Shown: piece by piece, positions 1 to 7,604 of the stretch
Layout: each line of letters begins with the position of its first letter
Position numbering within the stretch: position 1 is the first letter of the stretch
Assembly: GCF_019654915.1 (NCBI RefSeq)
Contig: NZ_BPET01000063.1
Span: 1-33,970 of the forward strand
Direction of reading: 5' to 3'
From: Shewanella sp. MBTL60-007
GTDB taxonomy: Bacteria; Pseudomonadota; Gammaproteobacteria; Enterobacterales; Shewanellaceae
DNA length: 33,970 bases
Program-made: the position numbers and the translations under genes
Notes under the pieces: model-generated
Databases searched by the model: none
The model's input: only the letters and a program-made list of their open reading frames with translations
Told to the model about the DNA's origin: nothing

Positions 1-46
1 CGGACTTCGTCCTGCTATACAATCAAAAGCTGGCGCAGTGTTTTTT

Positions 47-120
47 ATGTAGGTTGGGCTTTAGCCCATCAACCTTACAGTTTATTCGCCAGTTTTGACG
101 GCATAAATGCCGACCTACAT
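47..120. repeat. REP-like intergenic palindromic element
   Basis: The element is bounded by an 8-bp inverted repeat, ATGTAGGT at 47-54 and ACCTACAT at 113-120. It contains two internal hairpins: TGGGCT-TT-AGCCCA at 55-68 and GGCAT-AA-ATGCC at 100-111. This two-hairpin architecture is typical of REP/BIME-like bacterial repeats. No coding capacity is seen. Only one copy lies in the window, so its repeat nature is inferred from structure. Confidence 0.6.
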
Positions 121-300
121 TAAGAAAAGGGCCTAGGACGCTTCGCTTCGAGGACGGGCTGAAGCCCTGCAAGGAAAGCAAAAGCCAAAGGCTCCAAGTT
201 GTTATCTTTTGATTTTCCGCTTTATCTTTTCCGGCTTTATCCGTCTCTGCTCTTACCGTCTCAGCCTTTCCGGCCTTTCTCAGCTTTCCCTAGAACCTAC
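121..300. repeat. Lineage-type intergenic repeat, copy 1 (pyrimidine-rich, ends in CCTAGAA)
   Basis: It begins with GGGCCTA and a CTTCGCTTCGAGGACGGGCT block, followed by a long pyrimidine-rich tail with CTTACCGTCT and one CCTAGAA unit at 289-295. The same order of blocks recurs at 3294-3493, and parts recur at 3760-4057. The other copies sit next to different genes, which suggests a dispersed non-coding repeat family rather than a regulatory leader for one gene. Confidence 0.6.
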
Positions 301-329
301 TTTTTGTGCTTAACAAGTTGTTTACATTA

Positions 330-347
330 TTGTCTTTTTCATGTCAT
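330..347 (+). promoter_or_regulatory. Candidate PhoB box upstream of phoD
   Basis: Two direct repeats, TTGTCTT and ATGTCAT, are separated by 4 bases. This matches the known PhoB box (CTGTCAT-N4-CTGTCAT) at about 11 of 14 positions. A possible -10 element, TAGTAT at 358-363, starts 10 bases after the box, the spacing expected when PhoB replaces the -35 element. The site lies about 80 bases upstream of a predicted exported phosphatase. Found by eye; not tested. Confidence 0.5.
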
Positions 348-429
348 GGTTGTGTTTTAGTATTCGAGCTGATTAGACCTCGTACCACACTAGTAAAACT
401 AGAATGCCAATATTAAAGGAATAATAACA

Positions 430-2199
430 ATGAAACGACCTGTAACTCGTAGAGACTTTTTAGCTATGTCGGCTAAAGGCGTGGGCGCTGCCGTTGTATC
501 TTATGGCTTAATGGGCTGTAGCAGTGACGATGATGACAAGGGGATTTACGCCGAGTTTTTACATGGGCTTGCCAGCGGTGATCCTAGCCATGACGCAGTG
601 ATTATTTGGACTCGAGTCACCCCAGAAGTTGATGGTGATATTAAAGTGGCTTGGGAAGTGGCCACTGATGCGAGCTTTGCTCAGCTGGTGGTCAGTGGTG
701 ACACTATTACTAATAGCGACCGTGACTATACCGTTAAAGTTGATGCTATGGGGCTTGAGGCTGGCACCCAGTATTTTTATCGCTTTAAAACTGGCAACAA
801 AACCTCTCAATCCGGGATGACAAAAACCTTGCCAAAGGGGTCTATAGATAGTGCCAAATTTGCGGTGCTCTCCTGTGCGAATTTTCCAGCAGGATATTTT
901 AATGTGTATGAGATGGCATCAAGAATGGATGACCTCGATGCGGTGATCCACTTAGGCGATTATATCTATGAGTATGCGCGCGGTGAGTATGCCAGCGAAC
1001 GTGCCGCCGAGCTTGGGCGTGAAGTCTTGCCCGAGGGCGAGTTAATGAGTCTAGACGATTATCGCACTCGTTACGGCCAGTATCGCAGTGATATCAGCTT
1101 GCAGAAGCTTCATGGTAAGACGCCATTTATTAACGTGTGGGATGACCATGAGGTCGCCAATGATAGCTGGCGTGAAGGGGCTGAGAATCATAACGAAGGC
1201 GAAGGGGACTTCGATGCCCGTAAAGAGGCGGCGCTGCAAGCTTACTTCGAGTGGCTCCCCATCCGACCATGGCGCGAAGGCAACCATGAGGAGATCTATC
1301 GCTCATTCCAGTTTGGTGACTTGGTCGATCTGCATATGCTCGATACCCGTCTGCTTGGGCGAGATAAGCCGCTGGACTACGCCGAATATATTGACCCCGC
1401 AACGGGTGGGCTAGATAGCACTCGTTTCATGGCGGATGTAACCGATACCAATAGAACCATGCTTGGTCAAGAACAGCAGGCCTGGTTGCAGACGGCGTTA
1501 CTCACCTCAACGGCAACTTGGCAAGTATTAGGGCAGCAGGTATTGATGGGGAAGATGATGTTGCCTGCGGCAATTGCTACTCAACAGTTGTCGATCCCTG
1601 AGTTTGGGCAGTTGGCTGCACTCGCTCAGTTTGCTGCACGAAAAGCGGCGGGCGACCCAACACTGACTGAAGATGAGCTTAAGTATCTATCTTTCTACGG
1701 GCATAAGCTTACGCCTGAGGCGATGGCGTTACTACAGCTGCCATCGATCCCGTATAACTTGGATGCTTGGGATGGTTATGCTTATGAGCGAGAGGTGATT
1801 TTGGCAACGGCTAAATCACAGGCGAAGAACCTAGTGGTGATTGCCGGTGATACCCATAACGCATGGGCGAATGAGCTAAAAGACGCAGCGGGTGATGCCG
1901 TAGGCGTCGAGTTTGCGACTAGCTCGGTATCATCACCAGGTCTAGAGTACTATCTTGGTATCGATGCTAAAGATATTCCCGCAACGGAGGCGGCAATTAT
2001 CGATCTGGTCGATAATCTTGCCTATGCGAACTTGATGAACCGTGGCTTGATGACTCTCACCTTTAGCCATCAAGAGGTGCGTAGTGACTGGCGCTATGTC
2101 GACACCATCTACACGCGTGACTTTAAAGAGGATATCGAGAGAAACTTCTCTATGACCACTAAGGCTGGTACTCCCTCTTTAAGCGCTGTCACTGAGTAG
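430..2199 (+). CDS. phoD: PhoD-family alkaline phosphatase, Tat-exported lipoprotein
   Basis: Predicted exported metallophosphatase that releases phosphate from organic phosphodiesters and monoesters. The N-terminus has a twin-arginine motif (TRRDFLA, residues 6-12), followed by a lipobox LMGC with Cys30, so a Tat-exported, lipid-anchored enzyme is likely. A PhoD N-terminal domain (about residues 40-135) precedes the metallophosphatase domain, with LSCANFPAG near 147-155, HLGDYIYEY at 174-182, a later NVWDDHEVAND block and VVIAGDTHNAW. These match the metal-binding Asp, Asn and His positions of PhoD enzymes. The length of 589 aa fits the family. The start is supported by AAAGGA 9 bases upstream. 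A candidate PhoB box lies upstream and a terminator follows, so it is probably monocistronic and phosphate-starvation controlled. Substrate range is not readable from sequence. Confidence 0.9.
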   Translation: MKRPVTRRDFLAMSAKGVGAAVVSYGLMGCSSDDDDKGIYAEFLHGLASGDPSHDAVIIWTRVTPEVDGDIKVAWEVATDASFAQLVVSGDTITNSDRDYTVKVDAMGLEAGTQYFYRFKTGNKTSQSGMTKTLPKGSIDSAKFAVLSCANFPAGYFNVYEMASRMDDLDAVIHLGDYIYEYARGEYASERAAELGREVLPEGELMSLDDYRTRYGQYRSDISLQKLHGKTPFINVWDDHEVANDSWREGAENHNEGEGDFDARKEAALQAYFEWLPIRPWREGNHEEIYRSFQFGDLVDLHMLDTRLLGRDKPLDYAEYIDPATGGLDSTRFMADVTDTNRTMLGQEQQAWLQTALLTSTATWQVLGQQVLMGKMMLPAAIATQQLSIPEFGQLAALAQFAARKAAGDPTLTEDELKYLSFYGHKLTPEAMALLQLPSIPYNLDAWDGYAYEREVILATAKSQAKNLVVIAGDTHNAWANELKDAAGDAVGVEFATSSVSSPGLEYYLGIDAKDIPATEAAIIDLVDNLAYANLMNRGLMTLTFSHQEVRSDWRYVDTIYTRDFKEDIERNFSMTTKAGTPSLSAVTE

Positions 2200-2291
2200 C
2201 GGCTGGACTGATTGAGCCGAGACTGGCTGAGAGTAAGCTATTGCATCGCTGCTTTCAGCTCAGGGGATTTTCGTTGTTTAGATTTAATACC

Positions 2292-2323
2292 AAGGCAACC
2301 TAATGAGGTTGCCTTAATTTTTT
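2292..2323 (+). terminator. Rho-independent terminator after phoD
   Basis: Perfect 9-bp stem AAGGCAACC/GGTTGCCTT with a 6-base loop, followed by AATTTTTT. Confidence 0.85.
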
Positions 2324-2677
2324 AGTGATTAGGAGGTAAGTTTTCGGCTTTTTTGCAGCAATCATGACTATTTTAGTATAGAATTCGCCACCAAAATCCG
2401 GTGGGTGCTTAGACTTTGAGCAGTAAATAAATTTTATGATTTACTGGGCACTATTCTAGATCTTGGGATTGATGTCATCACCGACCTTTTTATAACTTTA
2501 CGCTAAACTATTTTGACCTACCCTTTATATTAAATACTCCTCATCAGAGTGTTTAGTCGATAGAGTAAGGGCTCGTTTTACTTAGGATTTAGATTAAGTA
2601 AAAGAGGTCAATTTCAGTAGTGCAGCGGCAGCTATAAGACTAATTTCAGATATTAATAACAAAATGGGGACGGTCAG
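2324..2677. other. Non-coding gap upstream of the phosphoribosyltransferase gene
   Basis: No convincing ORF or structured element is visible. A TTGACC hexamer at 2513-2518 could be a -35 element, but no good -10 lies at the right spacing. The gap is long enough to hold a promoter and 5' leader. Confidence 0.4.
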
Positions 2678-3238
2678 ATGTCAGAGAAACGCTTTATTAC
2701 CGCACAGGAGTTGCTAGAAGATTCTTTTCGTTTAGCGGCACAAGTTTATGAAAGTGGCTTCCGTCCACAGTTTATCGTGGGTATTTGGCGTGGTGGCGCT
2801 CCAATCGGTATTGCAGTTCAGGAATTTTTCGACTTTAAGAAAGTTGAAACAGACCATATCGCAGTGCGTACCTCGTCTTACTATGGCATCAACCAGCAGA
2901 GTAAGCAGATCAAGGTGCACGGGCTGCATTATATCGTTGAAAATGCTAACGCTGGTGATGGTCTATTGATTGTCGATGATGTGTTTGACTCAGGCCGCAG
3001 TATCCATGCGTTAATGGAGAATTTAAGTGATTTGATGCGCTTGAATATGCCAAAAGATGTACGTATCGCTTGCCCATACTACAAGCCACAAAATACAGCT
3101 GTGCCATTAAAGCCTGACTACTTTATCCATGAGTCTGATGAGTGGTTAGTGTTCCCGCACGAAGTTTCTGGTTTGTCTGCTGAAGAGCTTGCCGAAGGCA
3201 AAGGTGATCTGAAAAATATTAAAGACCTGTTTGTATAG
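2678..3238 (+). CDS. Purine-type phosphoribosyltransferase (hypoxanthine/xanthine-guanine class)
   Basis: Type I phosphoribosyltransferase of 186 aa, probably salvaging a purine base with PRPP in the cytoplasm. The PRPP-binding signature IVDDVFDSGRSI is at about residues 98-109, and the pyrophosphate loop IWRGGAPIG is at about 36-44. A hydrophobic strand-turn pattern surrounds both, as in the fold. The C-terminal part with YFIHESDEWLVFPHE fits the hood region of hypoxanthine/xanthine-guanine enzymes, but base specificity cannot be fixed by eye. The start is preceded by GGGGA. It stands alone, between an upstream terminator and its own terminator at 3261. It could be annotated as hpt- or gpt-like, so no symbol is assigned. 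Confidence 0.88.
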   Translation: MSEKRFITAQELLEDSFRLAAQVYESGFRPQFIVGIWRGGAPIGIAVQEFFDFKKVETDHIAVRTSSYYGINQQSKQIKVHGLHYIVENANAGDGLLIVDDVFDSGRSIHALMENLSDLMRLNMPKDVRIACPYYKPQNTAVPLKPDYFIHESDEWLVFPHEVSGLSAEELAEGKGDLKNIKDLFV

Positions 3239-3260
3239 ATCGTTTGAGAATTCATTTAAA

Positions 3261-3284
3261 AGCCACCGATAGGTGGCTTTTTTT
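3261..3284 (+). terminator. Rho-independent terminator after the phosphoribosyltransferase gene
   Basis: 7-bp stem AGCCACC/GGTGGCT with a GATA loop, followed by a run of T residues. Confidence 0.9.
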
Positions 3285-3293
3285 GTTTCAAAA

Positions 3294-3493
3294 GAAGGGC
3301 CTATGACTTAGGGCAGCTTCGCTGCGAGGACGGGCTTCCCCCTGCTAGGAACAGCAAAAGCATGAAGCTTTACCTTTTGCTTTCCCGGCTTTTCTCGTCT
3401 TTGCATTTTCGGCTTTTACCGTCTTAGCATTTTCCTAGAACCTAGAACCTAGAACCTAGAACCTAGAACCTAGAACCTAGAACCTAGAACCTA
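3294..3493. repeat. Lineage-type intergenic repeat, copy 2, ending in an 8-unit CCTAGAA array
   Basis: It resembles the repeat at 121-300: GGGCCTA, a GCAGCTTCGCTGCGAGGACGG block (hairpin GCAGC-TTC-GCTGC), a pyrimidine-rich tail and TTTTACCGTCTTAGCATTTT. It ends in a tandem array of eight perfect CCTAGAA units (3434-3489) plus a partial CCTA (3490-3493). The last CTA is, on the minus strand, the TAG stop codon of the small membrane protein gene. The TTTTACCGTCTTAGCATTTT block recurs just before the three-unit array near 4033. Confidence 0.75.
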
Positions 3494-3703
3494 AAGCTTA
3501 TCAATCTCATCTTTTAGCTGGTATGACTTATCTGTGACGAGTTTTTCTAGGGTAGCGACACGCTCTCTGAGTTTTTCTAGCTCGGCCTTAACACTCACTA
3601 GCTCATCGAGTTCGACCCGACCTTTGTGTTTGTTGTATTCCTTTAAAGCGGCGATAGTAAAAACGCCGATGATAGCCAGTGCGGCAACCGAGAAGGGCCC
3701 CAT
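3491..3703 (-). CDS. Small PspB-like membrane coiled-coil protein
   Basis: A 70-aa protein with one N-terminal membrane segment (about residues 3-20) and a heptad-rich C-terminal half containing KLRERVATLEKLVTD (about 43-57). The length, topology and LRERV-x-LE motif resemble PspB, the envelope-stress partner of PspC, but no pspA or pspC is adjacent, so the call is a resemblance only. A longer reading to 3817 is open, but AAGGAG lies 6 bases before the ATG at 3703 and the extra residues are repeat-derived, so the short form is preferred. Its stop codon lies inside the CCTAGAA array. Function unknown. Confidence 0.65.
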   Translation of the reverse strand: MGPFSVAALAIIGVFTIAALKEYNKHKGRVELDELVSVKAELEKLRERVATLEKLVTDKSYQLKDEIDKL

Positions 3704-3759
3704 ATGTAACTCCTTGATGAGTAAAGTGCTACTCAAGTATAGCGGCAAAAGCGAAAAAG

Positions 3760-4057
3760 CAGGTCCTAGGAAGGCAAAGACGGAGAAGATAGAAAAAGCA
3801 GGTTGTAGGGAGAGCAAAGATGGTAACAGCGAACGGCCTGCGGCCTAGGGAACGTGACTGCGTCACTTACGGAACGCTGCGCTTACGGAAAAGATAGCAA
3901 GAGCGGGAATCAAAGAAGTGGACATTACGATGCTTTGCTCTTTGCTCTTTGCTCTTTGCTCTTTGCTCTTTGCTCTTTGCTTTTCCTGCTTGTCCGGTCT
4001 TGCCTTTCCGTCTTTTACCGTCTTAGCATTTTCCTAGAACCTAGAACCTAGAACCTT
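3760..4057. repeat. Composite intergenic repeat, copy 3, with TTTGCTC and CCTAGAA tandem arrays
   Basis: The left part (3760-3900) is purine-rich and looks like an inverted relative of the pyrimidine-rich tails of the other copies; it has short hairpins such as GTGAC-TGC-GTCAC. Six perfect TTTGCTC units occupy 3934-3975. The right part repeats TTTTACCGTCTTAGCATTTT and ends with three CCTAGAA units at 4033-4053. A 65-codon open frame through the array is repeat-encoded and not treated as a gene. Confidence 0.65.
3934..3975. repeat. Tandem array of six TTTGCTC heptamers
   Basis: Six identical 7-bp units, followed by a degenerate TTTGCTT. The unit is not a multiple of three and the array lies outside supported genes. 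Such an array is prone to slippage and copy-number change. Confidence 0.9.
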
Positions 4058-4066
4058 CTCTTAGCG

Positions 4067-6718
4067 CTAATGCTTCATCTTAGATTTAATCAATAAGCAC
4101 TTTTGCTCATATTGCAGAGCCTCTTTAAGGGCTCGTAGGCTTGTATCTGATAATGGCTTTTGTGTTTGGCCTGACTCTACTGAACTAATAAGCTGTTGTA
4201 ATCGATTCGCATTGCCATAGCTGCAATCAGTGGGGATCAGTGACTCGTTATAGCTGCGCATAAAAACAGGGCCTCTACTCGTGTCTAACTTGGCAAGTGA
4301 GTCGAGACGCTGCTCTGCAGTTGCGGCGCTAAGCATTTTCTGCTCACTTGGGTAAAGGTTTTCCATCACGGTGCGTACCTTAGCAAATGGCAGATGTGTT
4401 GGTTGTTGAATTCGCTTTAACCACCTGTCTTTATTCGAGGTTTCAGGGCGAATAACCTCTGCGGCCAATGCCGATTTTTGGCCGGCATCAGAATTATCCT
4501 TTGCACGCTCTTTATTGAGCCAGTAACGGCTGTTGCGGTGATTAAAGCGATTGAGTTGAACTATCATCTTCCAGCGTAGTGCTTGGTCGATCTCAACGCC
4601 TTTTATGCTTGCGGTTTGCTTGAGGAGTGCATCGATATGGTTGAGGGCATCGTTGCTTCTGGCAAACTCGATATAGACTGCAAACCAGCGACGCTGAATG
4701 TCGCGGTTGCCCTTGTTGACCATCACCTTTCTCAGGCTCATCTGTTCAATAGCTCTTATCGCTTTTTTGGCATAGTGTTGATTGATAGGTGCCATCTTAT
4801 CTAAATAGATGCGCGCGTTAGATAAGCTGGTTAATACCTGATCTAAGATGGTGAGATCTCGCTCGCCGGGCAAGTTAACCAGTACTGTGCCTATGTAATC
4901 ATTTAAGGATTGTTCCCCGCTTTCAACGCTGTCCCACAGGCTTTGCCACAGCATGGAGCGCAAAAAAGGGTCATCAACGGAGGCGAGATAGGTCCGTGCC
5001 GTGTTAAATGAGGTCGGGTCTAGGGTCACTTTAACAAAACCCCAGTCTTGGTAATTTGGATAAACGAGTGCGGGGCAGTGTAGGCCGATAACTTTGCTTA
5101 CTTCGGTGGTTGCACCGCTATAAATGACGGGCACACTAATGTTGTGATACAAGCGGTTTCGACCTTGGGTGAACAGTCCTAGTTGCACTTTCTGCTCTCG
5201 TAAGGTGGGTAAGCCCCTTGGTGCAGTTTGTTTTAGGCTAAAGGCGCTAATACGGCCGTTGCTGCAACTATATTCCGCTTGTAGTGTGTTGACGCCAGCA
5301 TTATGCAGCCAGTCTTGGCTCCATTGGCTTAAGTCTCGTTTTGAGACCTGCTCAAGGCTGGTGATAAAGTCTTTTAACTCGGCGTTCTGGTAGCTGTACT
5401 GAGTTAAGTAGTTTTGCACTCCCTTTTGGAAGGTTTTCTCGCCTAGCAGGTGGTTGAGCTGTTTCAGTGTCGATGCGCCCTTGGAGTAGGTGATGGCATC
5501 GATGTTATCGAAGGCATTTTGGCTGCTCGCGACAGGAACCTCGATAGGGTGCGTGCTGGCTAAGCTGTCTTGATGATAAGCATCTTGTTTGTTTTTAGCG
5601 TAGAAGCTGCGCCAAGCATGGCTAAATTCGTCGATCTGGCTGGTAGCGAGTGTCCCCATAAAAGAAGCAAAGCTCTCATTTAACCATAGACCATTCCACC
5701 ACTTCATGGTGACTAAGTTGCCAAACCATTGGTGCGCCATCTCATGCATGATAACGCTTGCTAGATGCTGCTTCTCGCTGGCTGTCATTTGAGTATTTGT
5801 TAGAAAGTGGCTTTCGCTATAGGTGATTGCGGCTGCGTTCTCCATGGCGCCATAGAGAAAGTCTGGTACTAACACTTGATCGTATTTGTTAAATGGATAG
5901 GGGATCCCAAAGTAGTTATCGAAGAAGGTTAACCCCTGCTGGGTGTAGTTAAACCAATCTTTTTCATCCACCTGCTTTGCCACAGACTGTCTGGCAAATA
6001 GGCGTAGCGGATATTTGCCAGAGCTGTCTTGCCACTCATGGTAGGGGCCTGCATGCATTGAGAAATTGTAGGGGCTTAGCTTAGGCGACTCAGGAAATAC
6101 CCATCGGCGCTGCTCCCCCTGCTCGATTACCGAAGTTTCTCTCATGGCGCTGATCACTGTCCAGCTTTTGGGCGCGGTTACCGATAGGGTGTATGTTGCT
6201 TTAAGGTCTGGCTGATCGAATAGGGCAAACATCTGCTGGGCGGCAGCAGGTTCAAAATGAGAGTAGAGATATACTTTGTTATCGACCGGGTCGACGAAGC
6301 GGTGTAACCCTTCGCCATTACTACTGTAGTTGCGAGTGAATTGCACCTCGATAGTGTTGCTGCCACGGTTTAACAAACGTGGATTGAGTGTGATATAGCT
6401 GTTGTTGTAGTTGGGGTAGACCTTCTTGCCGTTAATGGTGAAACTGTTTATTTGGGCTTGATTAAGGTCTAAGCTCAACGGCTGTCTGGTGTCGCTGAGT
6501 TCGAAGTTGACAGTGCTGATGGCGCTAAACTGCTGCTCGCTCAGGGTAAAGTCGAGTTCATATTCCACATCAGAAATTCGCTCGGTGCGGGCTGCGGCTA
6601 CTTGCTGGCTAATATAAGGAGTTGCATCACGTTGGCCACTCAACTCTTTACTACTAACATTGGTGGCGATCAAAGAACAACATAGTGCGGCGGCAAAACC
6701 TGTGTGCAGCAACTTCAA
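4067..6718 (-). CDS. Exported M1-family zinc aminopeptidase
   Basis: Metallopeptidase removing N-terminal residues from peptides, predicted outside the cytoplasm. A signal peptide covers residues 1-23 (hydrophobic core, cleavage near VSS-KE). The exopeptidase motif GAMEN is at 290-294, and the zinc site HEMAH at 325-329 with Glu348 gives HExxH-x18-E; a catalytic Tyr is likely at 411 (ITYSKG). A long helical C-terminal region (about 520-883) fits M1 enzymes. The length of 883 aa is close to PepN-like proteins, but the signal peptide separates it from cytosolic PepN. The start is TTG, not ATG, supported by AAGGAAG upstream and by the signal peptide following directly. No terminator is evident; its 3' end abuts a repeat. 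Probably a peptide-scavenging enzyme. Confidence 0.9.
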   Translation of the reverse strand: MKLLHTGFAAALCCSLIATNVSSKELSGQRDATPYISQQVAAARTERISDVEYELDFTLSEQQFSAISTVNFELSDTRQPLSLDLNQAQINSFTINGKKVYPNYNNSYITLNPRLLNRGSNTIEVQFTRNYSSNGEGLHRFVDPVDNKVYLYSHFEPAAAQQMFALFDQPDLKATYTLSVTAPKSWTVISAMRETSVIEQGEQRRWVFPESPKLSPYNFSMHAGPYHEWQDSSGKYPLRLFARQSVAKQVDEKDWFNYTQQGLTFFDNYFGIPYPFNKYDQVLVPDFLYGAMENAAAITYSESHFLTNTQMTASEKQHLASVIMHEMAHQWFGNLVTMKWWNGLWLNESFASFMGTLATSQIDEFSHAWRSFYAKNKQDAYHQDSLASTHPIEVPVASSQNAFDNIDAITYSKGASTLKQLNHLLGEKTFQKGVQNYLTQYSYQNAELKDFITSLEQVSKRDLSQWSQDWLHNAGVNTLQAEYSCSNGRISAFSLKQTAPRGLPTLREQKVQLGLFTQGRNRLYHNISVPVIYSGATTEVSKVIGLHCPALVYPNYQDWGFVKVTLDPTSFNTARTYLASVDDPFLRSMLWQSLWDSVESGEQSLNDYIGTVLVNLPGERDLTILDQVLTSLSNARIYLDKMAPINQHYAKKAIRAIEQMSLRKVMVNKGNRDIQRRWFAVYIEFARSNDALNHIDALLKQTASIKGVEIDQALRWKMIVQLNRFNHRNSRYWLNKERAKDNSDAGQKSALAAEVIRPETSNKDRWLKRIQQPTHLPFAKVRTVMENLYPSEQKMLSAATAEQRLDSLAKLDTSRGPVFMRSYNESLIPTDCSYGNANRLQQLISSVESGQTQKPLSDTSLRALKEALQYEQKCLLIKSKMKH

Positions 6719-6935
6719 AACAACTTCCTTAATATTAAACTCAGCGGGCTTTAGCCCTTATTATTCTATTTAAACGCTAGCCTGATTTCGGCCTGATACT
6801 GTTCGGTATTATGACAACAACTATCAACCCAAGGAACCATAGCACAAGCGGCATAAGTTACCTTATTTCGAGTTGTCGCAGAAGCAATAAAATGCGTCAT
6901 TTTTGTCGCAATGCTAACGACTCAATGAGCGCATT

Positions 6936-6958
6936 AAAAAGCCAGCGTACTGCTGGCT
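6936..6958 (-). terminator. Rho-independent terminator for the lpoB-like gene
   Basis: 7-bp stem AGCCAGC/GCTGGCT with a 5-base loop; read on the minus strand it is followed by TTTTT. It lies 30 bases downstream of the minus-strand stop codon at 6988. Confidence 0.8.
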
Positions 6959-6987
6959 TATTTAATGGAGGGGCATTCTTTAGAGAA

Positions 6988-7581
6988 TTATAGGCCTAAG
7001 AAAGACTTAGACTTAACCTTACGGATCTCTTTTTCATCAGACCATTCGATTAGGCCTGTCTCTAGATCCATTAGGCGCATGGTCATCTTGTAGTAAACAT
7101 CTTTGGTGCTGCCATCTTGCTTCACGATGCTAGAAAGGTTGCCGTATAACATGTACTGAGCACCGATCTGACGACCGAAGTTAATTGCTGTAGATGGGTC
7201 AACCATGCCTGAGTTGTTCTGGTAGTCTAGTTGCTTGCGCACAGCATCTACCTTAGTCATGTCGATAAAGCGGAACTTACCCGAGCGTAGTAGCTTGTTG
7301 CTGATCGAATCGGTTACCGATTCGGTGTCGATATGCTCAGAAGTCTTGTTCTTGATCTTATCAACGAAGATGATTGGACGATCATTCGCCGTCATAGCCA
7401 CAACGGGTGGGAAAGTCAGCATGCTGTCGACCATCTTAGCGGCAATAGCTTGAAGGTCAGTTGAGCCGAAGTTTTCGTTAACGGTTTCCACTTCAGTGGC
7501 ATCACCGTATTCGACTTTAGATTGGCAGGCAGATAAACCTATTACCGCTGCAAGGATAAAAACGACTTTTAAATGTTTCAT
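6988..7581 (-). CDS. lpoB: LpoB-like penicillin-binding-protein activator lipoprotein
   Basis: Outer-membrane lipoprotein expected to activate the peptidoglycan synthase PBP1b from the periplasm. A signal peptide with lipobox LSAC (Cys19) leads into the LpoB/YcfM domain, including FVDKIKNKTSEHIDT, SGKFRFID, GAQYMLYGNLSSI and MDLETGLIEWSDEKEIRK, a familiar pattern for this family. The start at 7581 is chosen over 7593 because GGAA lies about 6 bases upstream and because residue 2 then begins a normal signal peptide. It sits 23 bases downstream of the COG3014-type lipoprotein gene, so the two are probably co-transcribed, and a terminator follows. Confidence 0.85.
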   Translation of the reverse strand: MKHLKVVFILAAVIGLSACQSKVEYGDATEVETVNENFGSTDLQAIAAKMVDSMLTFPPVVAMTANDRPIIFVDKIKNKTSEHIDTESVTDSISNKLLRSGKFRFIDMTKVDAVRKQLDYQNNSGMVDPSTAINFGRQIGAQYMLYGNLSSIVKQDGSTKDVYYKMTMRLMDLETGLIEWSDEKEIRKVKSKSFLGL

Positions 7582-7604
7582 AGTAAGTTCCATACAAGTG
7601 ATTG

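Noticed and set aside
3934..3975. CRISPR-like array suggested by short tandem repeats
   Set aside because: The repeats are contiguous 7-mers without spacers, and no cas genes are nearby.
3854..4051. 65-codon plus-strand frame rich in Leu, Phe and Cys
   Set aside because: It is produced by translating the TTTGCTC tandem array and flanking repeats, with no ribosome-binding site.
6811..6993. 60-codon plus-strand frame between the aminopeptidase and lpoB genes
   Set aside because: It runs through the minus-strand terminator hairpin and into the lpoB 3' end, and has no family resemblance or ribosome-binding site.
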